64,000 nt of DNA. It comes from Pontiella agarivorans. GTDB taxonomy: Bacteria; Verrucomicrobiota; Kiritimatiellia; Kiritimatiellales; Pontiellaceae. Shown here in pieces: positions 33,456 through 43,463 of the stretch. The stretch covers positions 248,001 through 312,000 of the forward strand of contig NZ_JARVCO010000010.1 of assembly GCF_034531395.1 (NCBI RefSeq). Reading direction: 5' to 3'. The position numbers were made by a program, and so were the translations under genes. Position 1 is the stretch's first letter. Each line of letters starts with the position of its first letter. A model generated the notes under the pieces. It made no database searches. It was not told the origin of the DNA and worked only from the letters and a program-made list of their open reading frames with translations.

Positions 33456-35042
33456 TCAGGTTTCCGAACTGCTGAAAAGCACTTTACCGTTGTCGTCGTT
33501 TGTGATGGTGAATTCCTCGATGTGGAAATGGCCGTCCGAAACAAAGGTCAGGTGGCCGTGGAATTCCTGTTCCATATCAATCAGCGCCTGTTCATCCTCT
33601 TTACGCAAGCGTTCCAGTACCTGCGGGTTGACCGTCACGCGCATGGAATGTGTTCCGTTGCGGTCTTTGCGCATACACTCGCTCACACGGCGCTGGATTT
33701 CCACGCTCATGGAGAGGGGCGATTTCACCCTGCCGCGACCGCGGCAGTAATGACAGTCCACATAGCCCGACGTGAAGATCGACTCCTCCACACGCTGGCG
33801 GGTCATTTCCAACAGCCCGAGCTGTGAAATCTGCAACACATTGGTCCGGGCCCGGTCCTTTTTCAGGGCTTCTTTCAGCGCCCGGTAAACCGCATTCTGA
33901 TCCTTCTTTGACTTCATATCAATGAAGTCGACAATGACCAGACCGCCGACGTTGCGCAGGCGCAGCTGACGGGCCACTTCGTCGGCCGATTCCAGATTAA
34001 CCTGAAGGATGGATTCCTCCTGTGATTTACTGCCTTTATGGCGGCCGGTATTGACGTCGATAGCGACCAGAGCTTCGGTTTCATCGAAAATCAGGTAGGC
34101 ACCGGATTTCATCCAGACCTTTCGGCGGTAGGCGGACTCGATCTGCTTCTCGACTTCAAAATAATCGAAAATCGGCTCTTCTCCGCCGTACATCTGCACC
34201 CAGTTGCGCGAGCGGCGCGAAAACTTGGCGATGATCTGGCGGGTCTTTTCAAACATTTCCCGGTTGTCGATATAGATGCGGTCGATGTCTTCGGTCAGAT
34301 AATCGCGGACCACGCGTTCGGCCAGCTTCGGTTCGGAATAGAGCTCGCACGGGGCGGGAACATTCTTAATACCGTTTTCGATATCGTTCCAGATTTCGAA
34401 CAGCGTACGGGCATCGCGGGCAAAGCTGACTTTGCGCGTTCCCGATCCGGCGGTACGTACAATCAGACCGATGTTATCCGGCACCGGAAGGCGGCTCAGA
34501 ATTTTTTTCAGGCGGTTGCGTTCTTTGACATCATCGATTTTACGCGAGATCCCTTTCAGGTGCGTCCCCGGCATCATCACCAGATAGCGTCCGGGAATGC
34601 TCAGGTTGGCGGTCACGCGCGGTCCCTTGGTGCCGATGGCGTCTTTGGTCACCTGCACGATAATCTCTGAGCCGATCGGAAAAATCTTTTCCATTTCGCC
34701 GGGTTTGTATTTTTTACGCCGCCGGGTCGAGCTTTTGGCGCGGACGCCCTCTTCGCGTTCGAGCCGCGCAGCATCTTCCGGAATCATATCCCAATAGTGG
34801 ATAAAGGCATTTTTCTTCAGGCCGATATCCACGAACGCCGCCTGCAGGCCGTCTTCCAGATTCTGGATCTTGCCCTTGAAAATGCTGCCGACGATACGGT
34901 TGTCTTCCTGACGTTCAATGTGGAAATTATCAAGTTTTCCATCTTCCAGCACCGCCACTCGGGTTTCGAGGGTTTCGATGTTGATGATGATCTCCTTTTT
35001 TTCCCGCTTACTGCCTCCAAAGGCTTTCAGTTTTTTAAGCAT
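33456..35042 (-). CDS. rng: Ribonuclease G/E family endoribonuclease
   Basis: A single-strand endoribonuclease of the RNase E/G family that processes rRNA 5' ends and starts mRNA decay. At 528 residues it matches RNase G rather than the long RNase E. Seen: EIIINIETLETRVAVLEDGKL, an S1 domain (GSIFKGKIQNLEDGLQAAFVDIG), the catalytic Asp region AIDVNTGR near residue 329 and VIVDFIDM, and the zinc-link C-x2-C-R-G-R-G near 430. A basic insertion (SSTRRRKKYKPG) inside the S1 region is a small oddity. It is the last gene of the mreB-mreC-mreD-mrdA-rodA cluster (15 bp after rodA), an association also known for the E. coli rng gene near mreBCD. Confidence 0.95.
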   Translation of the reverse strand: MLKKLKAFGGSKREKKEIIINIETLETRVAVLEDGKLDNFHIERQEDNRIVGSIFKGKIQNLEDGLQAAFVDIGLKKNAFIHYWDMIPEDAARLEREEGVRAKSSTRRRKKYKPGEMEKIFPIGSEIIVQVTKDAIGTKGPRVTANLSIPGRYLVMMPGTHLKGISRKIDDVKERNRLKKILSRLPVPDNIGLIVRTAGSGTRKVSFARDARTLFEIWNDIENGIKNVPAPCELYSEPKLAERVVRDYLTEDIDRIYIDNREMFEKTRQIIAKFSRRSRNWVQMYGGEEPIFDYFEVEKQIESAYRRKVWMKSGAYLIFDETEALVAIDVNTGRHKGSKSQEESILQVNLESADEVARQLRLRNVGGLVIVDFIDMKSKKDQNAVYRALKEALKKDRARTNVLQISQLGLLEMTRQRVEESIFTSGYVDCHYCRGRGRVKSPLSMSVEIQRRVSECMRKDRNGTHSMRVTVNPQVLERLRKEDEQALIDMEQEFHGHLTFVSDGHFHIEEFTITNDDNGKVLFSSSET

Positions 35043-35057
35043 GGTGGTTCTCCTGTT

Positions 35058-36239
35058 CTAATTTCTTATTTTCCGGCGCTGGTACACACTTTGCACCAGG
35101 CCGAGTGCGATGAGGGTGCTCACCATGAAGGACCCGCCATAGCTCATCAGCGGCAGCGGAAGTCCAGTGATTGGAAGAACACCAATCGTCATCGCAATGT
35201 TTACAAACACATGGCAGAACAACATGACACCGATTCCCAGTGCCATGAGCCGCCCAAACTCATCGCGGGATCGCAATGATACCCGCATACAACGTCCTAA
35301 CAGTACGGCATAGAGCGTCAGAATAAACGCACTGCCAATAAATCCGGTCTCTTCCGAGATGACACAAAAAATAAAATCCGACTGGGCGACTGCCGAGGGG
35401 AGGAACCCCAGAATATTCTGGGTTCCGTGCAGATAACCCTTGCCGTGCAGGCCGCCGGAACCGACGGCAATTTGCGATTGCAGCTTATTCCACCCCGCGT
35501 CGGCAACATCGTGTCCATCCCGCACAAATACACGAATGCGGTCTTTTTGATAGTCCTGCAGAATGGGCATACGCGGGAGAAATTCGGATTTGTCCGGCAC
35601 GTAGCCGTTATCGAGCTGCTCCTGCGTCGGTTGCTCATATTTTATCCAGAGGCAGGCGGTAACGCCGGCCAGCACAACAACGGCCAGCCCGATCAGCAGC
35701 AGTTTTCGTTTCACCCCGGCATACAGCATGATGGCCAATGTGATCGGTGCAAGAGTCAGCGAGGTGCTCAAATCCGGCTCGACCGCAATCAGAACAAACG
35801 GAAGCCCCGCAATCGCCGCACAGACAAAAAATGTTTTCCACTCATCCGCATCACGGTCCGGGGCGGAAAGATAAGCCCCCAGTTTAATGGCCACCGCGAT
35901 TTTTCCCAGTTCCGAAGGCTGGAGCGTAAAGCCGGGGAGGGGAATCCACCTCTGGGCCCCGTTGTTTGCCGGAAAGAGGAAAACCGCCAGCAGCAGAATG
36001 ATTGCCCCGGCATAAATCCACCACGAGAGTGTGGCGATCACTTTATAATCAAACCAGACCAGTGCCGCATACACGCCCATGCCCAGCAGGGCGAACATCA
36101 GCTGTTTTTCCCAGGTATCGCCGTAGAGATCCGCCGATTTAAATCGGGCGCTGAATACAAAGGCCACGCTCATGGTGATCAGCAGAAAAATGGTACTCAG
36201 CATGGTCCAGTCGAGCCGCTTCACTTCGATGCCGTTCAT
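35058..36239 (-). CDS. rodA: Rod-shape SEDS glycosyltransferase RodA
   Basis: Polymerises lipid II into glycan strands in the elongasome, with PBP2. The 393-residue protein has about ten TM segments and SEDS blocks NNGAQRWIPLPGFTLQPSELGKIA, LIAVEPDLSTSL, the extracellular loop QKDRIRVFV, SQIAVGSGGLHGKGYLHGTQ, AQSDFIFCVISEETGFIG and GLPLPLMSYGGS. The catalytic Asp is the one in VEPDLST. Its ATG shares one base with the mrdA stop codon (TGATG type), so translation is coupled to its transpeptidase partner. Confidence 0.96.
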   Translation of the reverse strand: MNGIEVKRLDWTMLSTIFLLITMSVAFVFSARFKSADLYGDTWEKQLMFALLGMGVYAALVWFDYKVIATLSWWIYAGAIILLLAVFLFPANNGAQRWIPLPGFTLQPSELGKIAVAIKLGAYLSAPDRDADEWKTFFVCAAIAGLPFVLIAVEPDLSTSLTLAPITLAIMLYAGVKRKLLLIGLAVVVLAGVTACLWIKYEQPTQEQLDNGYVPDKSEFLPRMPILQDYQKDRIRVFVRDGHDVADAGWNKLQSQIAVGSGGLHGKGYLHGTQNILGFLPSAVAQSDFIFCVISEETGFIGSAFILTLYAVLLGRCMRVSLRSRDEFGRLMALGIGVMLFCHVFVNIAMTIGVLPITGLPLPLMSYGGSFMVSTLIALGLVQSVYQRRKIRN

Positions 36240-38392
36240 CAGCTGTCCCCCTTGCTGATGGTTCCGTCATATTCGAAAATCTTTGCATACAGGTCGTGGA
36301 GGCGCGGGCCGATGGAGCGACCGCCCGAAACACCGTCTTCCACCAGCATGGCGACGGCATATTTTGGAAAATGGTAGGGGGCGTAGGAAATCATCCAGGT
36401 GTGCACACTGCTGACCACTTCGCCGTCGACCAGCTTTTTATACTGCGCCGATCCGGTCTTTCCTGCAATCAGGACTCCATCCAGCGCCGCCGCCTTGGCG
36501 GAGCCTTCTGGATGGTTGACCACATCGTGCATACCGCCGCGCACCACTTCGAGGGCTTCGATCGGAACGTCGAGCTGCCGGTAGGCCCAGGTGGGGTTTG
36601 TGTTGTATGGATCGTCCGGGCCGTTGCGCCATTTTTTAACCAGACGCGGGCGGTAAACCCGTCCGCCGTTGGCGATTGTGGAAGCCACCATCGCCATCTG
36701 CAGCGGACTTGCCAGAATGGCTCCCTGGCCGATCGACATGTTGCACGCATCGATCGTATTGAGCGCATGGTCCGGCAGGTTGCCGTATTTGACATCTTTC
36801 TGTTCCGGCGGATCATCCAGATTCGGGAAAAGGCCCGCATACTGCCCGATACCGAATTCATGTGCCATGTCCCGGATCGGTTCATAGCCCAGTTCCTGTA
36901 CCATCTCAAACATATAGACATTGCACGAAACCATCAGGGCCTGACGGGCGTTGACTTCGCCGTGTTCACCGTAGCGCGAATGAATCCAGCACTTCATGCG
37001 GCGTTTGCCCACATAGTAGGGATTATGACAGTCGTGGTAGACATTGGCATAATCCGGATTGTTCCGCAGCGCACCGAGTACCGCAATCGGTTTGAAGGTT
37101 GAGCCTGGCGGATACTGTCCGAAAACGGCCCGATGAAATGTCCGCGAAAAAGGATCCTTATTCAAAGCCAGCCGGTATTTTGCCGAAGCCATGTAGGCAT
37201 TGGGGTTGAAGGATGGCGCACTAACCATCGCCAGCACGTCGCCGTTGTTGGGGTCAAGCACCACACATGCGCCCTTCACCGGAAGGTTCGGATCCTCACC
37301 GTCCTGCTTGGTTAACAGGGCTTCCATGGCAAACTGCTGAATCTTCTGGTCAATCGTCAGCTGCAGGTCGCCGCCGGGTTTCGGAAAGCGGGTTTGAATA
37401 TCGGAATGGTGATACCCGGAGGCATCAATCCGCACAAGATTATATCCCGGTTCCCCTTCAAGCAGATCATTATAGGTGCCTTCGAGCCCTTTTCGGCCTT
37501 CAATACCGCGCATATCATAGTGGATTTTTTCGCCGGTATCTTCCGCTTCGTTGATGGCATCGGCCGCCAGTGTGAATCCGATGAGATGCGCATTGGTTTC
37601 GCCGAAGGGATACGTACGCGCCGGCTGATAATAGATATCCGTTCCGGGCAGCATCGAGCAGGTGTCGGCCCATTTGGCGATCGTGGCATCATTCAGATTT
37701 TGCCAGGCCAGCAACGGGAGCGGCTTCTGCAGGATAATATGATCGACAATCTGTTGATAACGAACCTTGCGCGGAATGCCGATCCGATCCGAAATTTCAT
37801 ACACCAGCTCCAGCGTATTGGCCGCCGTTGAAGTCGGTGTTTTGCTCAGCTCTTTGGTGTTGAAAGTAATACGGTTGGTACGCAGGGGATCGTGTTTTTT
37901 AAGCCCGGGAATTTTCCGTTCATCGTTCCAGCGGCCGAAAATCCCCTGCCATACGCCCAGTTTTTCATCGTCCAACCCTTTCCAGACGACCAGCGGTTCA
38001 TTCGGGGTCAGGGCAAAATGACGTTTCACATCGCGATAGCTGATGTCCGGAGCCACGCCGATTGACTGCCAGATGCGGTGCATCAGTTCGAGGGTATTCG
38101 CCACGGCCGACCGCGGCGCGCGCATCTCTTCAGTGTAGATCGCAATACAATAGTTCGGAACGCTGTCGGCCAGCACCTCGCCGTTGGTGTCAAAAATTTT
38201 TCCACGCACCGCCGGCAGTCGCACGCGCCGGACCGACTGATCATGAAAAACCTCATCGAAGCCGCTCTTACCCCGCACCTGCAGATTCCAGAGTCTGGAA
38301 CCCAGAAAAAGCAATGAGGCCATCATGATGCCGAACACCGCCCAGATTACCACCGAGCTCGACTCCTGTTTCTGTTTCACCTTTATTGCCAT
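36239..38392 (-). CDS. mrdA: Penicillin-binding protein 2 (elongation transpeptidase)
   Basis: Cross-links peptidoglycan in the lateral wall with RodA. The 717-residue class B PBP has one N-terminal TM segment (residues 14-34), a pedestal domain containing VRLPAVRGKIFDTNGEVLADS and a large insertion around 90-250, and a transpeptidase domain with S431-x-x-K in PGSTFKP, S489-C-N491 and K645-T-G. Cys and His residues in YHDCHNPYYVGKRRMKCW sit where some PBP2 proteins bind zinc. It is longer than E. coli PBP2 (633). It overlaps mreD by 10 bp. A TTCCA-N5-TGGAA palindrome lies near its 5' end. Confidence 0.95.
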   Translation of the reverse strand: MAIKVKQKQESSSVVIWAVFGIMMASLLFLGSRLWNLQVRGKSGFDEVFHDQSVRRVRLPAVRGKIFDTNGEVLADSVPNYCIAIYTEEMRAPRSAVANTLELMHRIWQSIGVAPDISYRDVKRHFALTPNEPLVVWKGLDDEKLGVWQGIFGRWNDERKIPGLKKHDPLRTNRITFNTKELSKTPTSTAANTLELVYEISDRIGIPRKVRYQQIVDHIILQKPLPLLAWQNLNDATIAKWADTCSMLPGTDIYYQPARTYPFGETNAHLIGFTLAADAINEAEDTGEKIHYDMRGIEGRKGLEGTYNDLLEGEPGYNLVRIDASGYHHSDIQTRFPKPGGDLQLTIDQKIQQFAMEALLTKQDGEDPNLPVKGACVVLDPNNGDVLAMVSAPSFNPNAYMASAKYRLALNKDPFSRTFHRAVFGQYPPGSTFKPIAVLGALRNNPDYANVYHDCHNPYYVGKRRMKCWIHSRYGEHGEVNARQALMVSCNVYMFEMVQELGYEPIRDMAHEFGIGQYAGLFPNLDDPPEQKDVKYGNLPDHALNTIDACNMSIGQGAILASPLQMAMVASTIANGGRVYRPRLVKKWRNGPDDPYNTNPTWAYRQLDVPIEALEVVRGGMHDVVNHPEGSAKAAALDGVLIAGKTGSAQYKKLVDGEVVSSVHTWMISYAPYHFPKYAVAMLVEDGVSGGRSIGPRLHDLYAKIFEYDGTISKGDS
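38286..38300. repeat. TTCCA-N5-TGGAA palindrome, copy 6
   Basis: Core GAGTC. It lies in the membrane-anchor codons of mrdA. Confidence 0.7.
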
Positions 38393-38892
38393 CCGTAGCT
38401 CCTCCGTTTGGGCAGCAGGGCTTCAAGCCGGATGATGGCATGCGAAACCGGCGGCAGCGTAATCATGCCGAGCAGGAATGAGCCGAGCAGGCGGTGCAGC
38501 GTTTGCCCGAAAAGAAACGGACGCTGGCCGGAGGCCGTGAAAATGAGCAACGCCGCAAATGTACAGAAAACCCCGATCAGCGCACCGAGAAAAAGCTGAG
38601 TCACCACACCGTCCACAAAGATTTCATTGCGGATGCGGTTTGAAAGTATTCCAATGATTGGAAACGCCAGCAGCGCCGGTCCGAATGATCCCGGTTCCAA
38701 TCCGTCCTGCATAATGGCTGCGGCAAAAACCGCCAGCCACATATCTCGGTTATCGCGCCGCAGGGCATAGTGCAGCACCAGTGCCGCCAGAATCGGCGGT
38801 TTCATTCCGCCGAACAGCGGCCACGACGGCATCACCATCTGAAGCAGGGCACCGAACAGGATAATGAACAGCATCAGAATCCGGCGTCTCAT
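38383..38892 (-). CDS. mreD: Rod shape-determining protein MreD
   Basis: A small integral membrane protein (169 residues, about five TM segments) of the elongasome. Hydrophobic blocks such as MLFIILFGALLQMVMPSW and ILAALVLHYALRRDNRDMWLAVFAAAIMQDGLEPGSFG fit MreD. The family is weakly conserved, so the call rests on size, topology and position between mreC and mrdA. It overlaps mrdA by 10 bp. A palindrome of the TTCCA-N5-TGGAA type lies mid-gene. Confidence 0.88.
   Translation of the reverse strand: MRRRILMLFIILFGALLQMVMPSWPLFGGMKPPILAALVLHYALRRDNRDMWLAVFAAAIMQDGLEPGSFGPALLAFPIIGILSNRIRNEIFVDGVVTQLFLGALIGVFCTFAALLIFTASGQRPFLFGQTLHRLLGSFLLGMITLPPVSHAIIRLEALLPKRRSYGWQ
38649..38663. repeat. TTCCA-N5-TGGAA palindrome, copy 7
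   Basis: Core ATGAT, same core as copy 9. It lies inside mreD. Confidence 0.75.
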
Positions 38893-38920
38893 CGTTTACC
38901 TCCGGAGAGGTGGGGTATGG

Positions 38921-39006
38921 TCGATTGCTGATTGCCGGTTTTTGACGGGTTTCCAATGCAGACACCTGCGTGGCCCCATGCAATGGGCAATCGATAATCA
39001 GCAATC
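38921..39006. repeat. Small inverted-repeat element between mreC and mreD
   Basis: An 86-bp segment bounded by 11-bp arms GATTGCTGATT (38923-38933) and its complement (38996-39006). A second pairing, TCGATTGC (38921-38928) with GCAATCGA (38987-38994), overlaps it. It accounts for most of the 139-bp gap in an otherwise tightly packed operon. It could be a short palindromic repeat or a MITE-like remnant, or a transcript stability hairpin. Confidence 0.5.
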
Positions 39007-39031
39007 TTCAAGGTAACGCACCGAAGAAACA

Positions 39032-39865
39032 TCATTTTCCGGCCTCCTTTGCTTCGGAAACCACAAAAACGTAGTCCAGCAGGCCGACAGTTGCGCGCGG
39101 GATGACTTCCGCATATTGGAAAAGCCCCGAATCATCTTTGTATATTTTTTCAATATAGCCGATATGTACGCCTTTCGGGAAGGCGCCGCCGGCGGTCGAA
39201 AGGCCGGATGTCACCACTTCATCACCAATCCGGATTTCAGCATCTTTATTAATAAATTCCATGCGCGCCTGCGGTTCGCCGCGCAGATTACTGCCCGTTC
39301 CGCGAACCAGGCCGAACACGTTTGCACGCGCGAGTTTGGCCGAAACCCGGCAGGCGGGGTCGGAAACCAGCAGTACGTCACTGGTCAGAGGAGTGACTTC
39401 GGTGGTGCGGCCGACAAGCCCGTCGGGGCTGATCACCGCCCGGTTTTCGCGGATACCGTTCCGAGCGCCTTTGCCCAGACGGACGGTATTCCACCATCCG
39501 GAAATATTGCGGCTCACTACGTCGCAGGGAATCATCTGATGCGGGCTCGCCTGATGGAAATCAAGGGCGCGCCGCAGACGCAGGTTATCCGCCTCGATGT
39601 CGCGCAGCCGGTTCAACTCGGCCTGCACGCGCACAAGTTCATGCGACAGTTCGCGGTTTTTTTCCACCGCGCCGCCTATACCCCGTATCGCTGCAGCTGT
39701 TTCTGTCAGGCGCTGCCAAATGCTGGAAGCCCCTTTTTCAGCCGGTGCCATGGCACCGCGTACCGCTCCTTTACCCTTGAGGGTTAACGAAGGAAGCGGA
39801 ACAAACACCACAATCAGCACGAAACCGATTGCTGCGGCGTACATCAATTTTCTGTTCCTCAACAC
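39032..39865 (-). CDS. mreC: Rod shape-determining protein MreC
   Basis: Periplasmic scaffold of the elongasome that contacts PBP2. The 277-residue protein has one N-terminal TM segment (KLMYAAAIGFVLIVVFVPLPSL), a coiled coil (VEKNRELSHELVRVQAELNRLRDIEADNLRLRRALDF) and the beta-rich C-terminal core with DVVSRNISGWWNTVRLGKGARNGI, DGLVGRTTEVTPLTSDVLLVSDP and GDEVVTSGLST...FPKGVHIGYI. Length and order match the family. It lies 65 bp after mreB. Confidence 0.95.
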   Translation of the reverse strand: MLRNRKLMYAAAIGFVLIVVFVPLPSLTLKGKGAVRGAMAPAEKGASSIWQRLTETAAAIRGIGGAVEKNRELSHELVRVQAELNRLRDIEADNLRLRRALDFHQASPHQMIPCDVVSRNISGWWNTVRLGKGARNGIRENRAVISPDGLVGRTTEVTPLTSDVLLVSDPACRVSAKLARANVFGLVRGTGSNLRGEPQARMEFINKDAEIRIGDEVVTSGLSTAGGAFPKGVHIGYIEKIYKDDSGLFQYAEVIPRATVGLLDYVFVVSEAKEAGK

Positions 39866-39930
39866 GTTCCGTCCCTATCGGGAGGACGAGCGCATCAGCT
39901 GATGCCGGGAATGGATTTTAAAGATCCGTA

Positions 39931-41504
<1,574 letters not shown>

Positions 41505-42251
41505 TTATTTCGGCTTTGTAAACCGGCAGGACGGAAACCCCGAGCAACCCCAGAAGGTTTGACCGACATTCGGGCCTTTCCGCGCTGTCCGCAGTTTCAA
41601 TGTTTTTCCACATCGGGGACATACGGGATCCTGAAAGCCGATTCGGACATTCTGCACATGCAGCTTGTCGGTTTCACGCCCCTGGGCCAGACGTCCCTCC
41701 GTGATTTGTTTGCGGATGTTCAGAACCTCGTTCTTCGAGAAAATCGTTCGTTTAAAGTTCAGAATGTAATCAACATATTCTTTTCCAAAGAAAACCCCGT
41801 CGGGAATATCGGTTTTAAAATCAGCCGAGCCCGCAAAGCATACGATGTTGTGAAACCGGCTGAGCGGCAGGTCCAGAAATTCAGACAGCGCGCAGATATG
41901 GCCGTAGTTTTGCCGGAGCGGATTCAAAAACCGGTTTTTCTTCTGATAAACCACCTGGGTCCAGTATCGCTGCTCCTTTGAACCGAAAATCCATCCGCTG
42001 TAATTTTTGGTCTCAATCACGAAGATTCCGTACATCGAAAGTATAATGTGATCAATCTGCGTCGTGCGCCCGTCCTTCGTCGGGAGGGTCACATCGTGAA
42101 GTTGAAGATAATATTCAGGCGGAAGCCATCGGTCCGCCGCCCGCCTGACCCGGTTTCCCCCGGCCCGTCCGCGCATGCCCGGCAGGATCGCCCCGGAAAC
42201 CGCCCCCAGAATGAGCACCAACATAACCAGAATGAGGATTAAAAAGCTCAA
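41505..42251 (-). CDS. NERD-domain protein with topoisomerase-type zinc finger
   Basis: A 248-residue protein. One N-terminal TM segment (LILILVMLVLILGAVSGAIL) is followed by a NERD nuclease-related domain (LHDVTLPTKDGRTTQIDHIILSMYGIFVIETKNYSGWIFG, with the conserved D and ETKN of PD-(D/E)xK type nucleases) and a C-terminal C4 zinc finger (CPRCGKTLKLRTARKGPNVGQTFWGCSGFPSC) of the kind found in topoisomerase I. The family is thought to handle DNA, but its role is unproven; the TM anchor suggests membrane location. It is on the same strand as the small gene and HNH set upstream. Confidence 0.88.
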   Translation of the reverse strand: MSFLILILVMLVLILGAVSGAILPGMRGRAGGNRVRRAADRWLPPEYYLQLHDVTLPTKDGRTTQIDHIILSMYGIFVIETKNYSGWIFGSKEQRYWTQVVYQKKNRFLNPLRQNYGHICALSEFLDLPLSRFHNIVCFAGSADFKTDIPDGVFFGKEYVDYILNFKRTIFSKNEVLNIRKQITEGRLAQGRETDKLHVQNVRIGFQDPVCPRCGKTLKLRTARKGPNVGQTFWGCSGFPSCRFTKPK

Positions 42252-42417
42252 AATATAACCTTCTATAGCTCAGAGGTCAGCTTCTGTGATGAAGTGTCGG
42301 GAGAGAAAAGGAGACTGTTTTTAAAGATGCTGTCTGTGGCCTTCATTTCGATCGCGAATCATCAGCATATTAAAATATCGGACCGACTCTTTTTTCACCG
42401 CGCGTCCGACCCTTTAG

Positions 42418-42675
42418 TTATCCCGTTTGGTCGAACGTCACAAGTTCCAGCAATGGAACCTCCCATGTGTCGGGATAACTGTCCTTTACATATTTTTCAT
42501 CTATCAGATCTTTCCGCCAATTGACAATGGAGTGAATGCGTACTTCTTTGATGGATTCCATCCGGGGAATCCATTTTTCACTGGCAGCTTTGGATAGAGC
42601 ACCGATTCTTTGCTTATTTTGATTTATCACGAAAACACGATTAACGGCGGCATCGTCTTCTGAAATCACGTCCAT
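42418..42675 (-). CDS. Small unknown protein
   Basis: An 85-residue frame starting 6 bp after the stop of the upstream membrane-protein gene. The composition is protein-like (several Trp, Ile, Val and Glu; RVFVINQNKQRIGALSKA, SIVNWRKDLIDEKYV) and it uses AT-richer codons like its neighbour. There is no signal peptide, TM segment or recognised motif. Tight spacing suggests co-transcription. It may be a genuine small gene of the cassette. Confidence 0.45.
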   Translation of the reverse strand: MDVISEDDAAVNRVFVINQNKQRIGALSKAASEKWIPRMESIKEVRIHSIVNWRKDLIDEKYVKDSYPDTWEVPLLELVTFDQTG

Positions 42676-42681
42676 CAGTTC

Positions 42682-43434
42682 TCAATCATCAATCGGTGTA
42701 AATCCGTGGGTAATGTTTTTTACATTTTTTTCCTCAGTTGCCCAGTCAAGTGATCCTGGTTGGTATTTGAAATGCAAAGAATCGCAATAAGTTTGCCACC
42801 CTCCGATAGGCTCAGGGGACAATTGAGCCGATTCGAGATGAATTAGATTGAGGTAGAAACGGGCAACTTTTCCTTCTACAAAACCCTGACTGGTTTTTAG
42901 TGCCGGAACAGCAAAAATGAATTTGCTTGTGTCAGAGTGCCCTATCCATTCAGCGCGGATTGTGAATCGGTCTTGCTCGTGACCTTTCAGGTTCAAGGCA
43001 AGTGCCGTCGATAAAACATCTCCGTTCTTAACTGTGGAGTTAATCAATAAATGACTTTTTTCAGAAATGGGTTGGGAGCCGCAAAGTCCGGGAGCCTTTT
43101 TAATGGCAAGAATTTTGAAATAACACCGACTTATCGAAACAGGAAGATCTCCCGTATTTTCAATTCTGAAGTCTAAGGTTGAAGAGAACTGATGACTTAC
43201 TATGTCAACGATTCGGATTTTTCCCTGAACAGGACTGTTTGCTGGTAAATGGATATTTTGAGTTATGTTTCCGCCAGCCTGAATATTACTGTTTCCCTGT
43301 ATCTGTTGATTGTTGCTAGTGGATTTTCCAGTAGGGATTAGTCCGAAAGCGAAGCTTACAAAACCGCCAATTACAGCCGTACCAACGGTCATAAAAAACC
43401 AGTTTTTGATACTGTTTTTCTGTTTAGCGCTCAT
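42682..43434 (-). CDS. Membrane-anchored protein of unknown function
   Basis: A 250-residue protein with one TM segment (WFFMTVGTAVIGGFVSFAFGLI) and then a linker SNNQQIQGNSNIQAGGNITQNIHLP. Gly/Asn linkers of this kind often follow TM segments in proteins of accessory islands. The remainder is beta-rich (RIVDIVSHQFSSTLDFRIENTGDLPVSISRCYFK), like an immunoglobulin-type fold. The start was set at ATG 43434, where ggaga stands upstream; an open frame continues to 43467. Base composition is AT-richer than the surrounding genes. The function is unknown. Confidence 0.65.
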   Translation of the reverse strand: MSAKQKNSIKNWFFMTVGTAVIGGFVSFAFGLIPTGKSTSNNQQIQGNSNIQAGGNITQNIHLPANSPVQGKIRIVDIVSHQFSSTLDFRIENTGDLPVSISRCYFKILAIKKAPGLCGSQPISEKSHLLINSTVKNGDVLSTALALNLKGHEQDRFTIRAEWIGHSDTSKFIFAVPALKTSQGFVEGKVARFYLNLIHLESAQLSPEPIGGWQTYCDSLHFKYQPGSLDWATEEKNVKNITHGFTPIDD

Positions 43435-43463
43435 GTTGCTATCTCCGGTATTTAGTTCTTTAT

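Noticed and set aside
39116-39787. Long plus-strand frame opposite mreC (223 codons) and similar frames opposite mreB, mrdA and rodA
   Set aside because: They mirror strongly coding minus-strand genes with full family motifs, and their products are rich in His, Arg and Pro with no domain. They are antisense shadows.
42444-42459. GTTCCA-N4-TGGAAC palindrome
   Set aside because: Resembles the TTCCA-N5-TGGAA repeat but has a four-base centre, so it was not counted.
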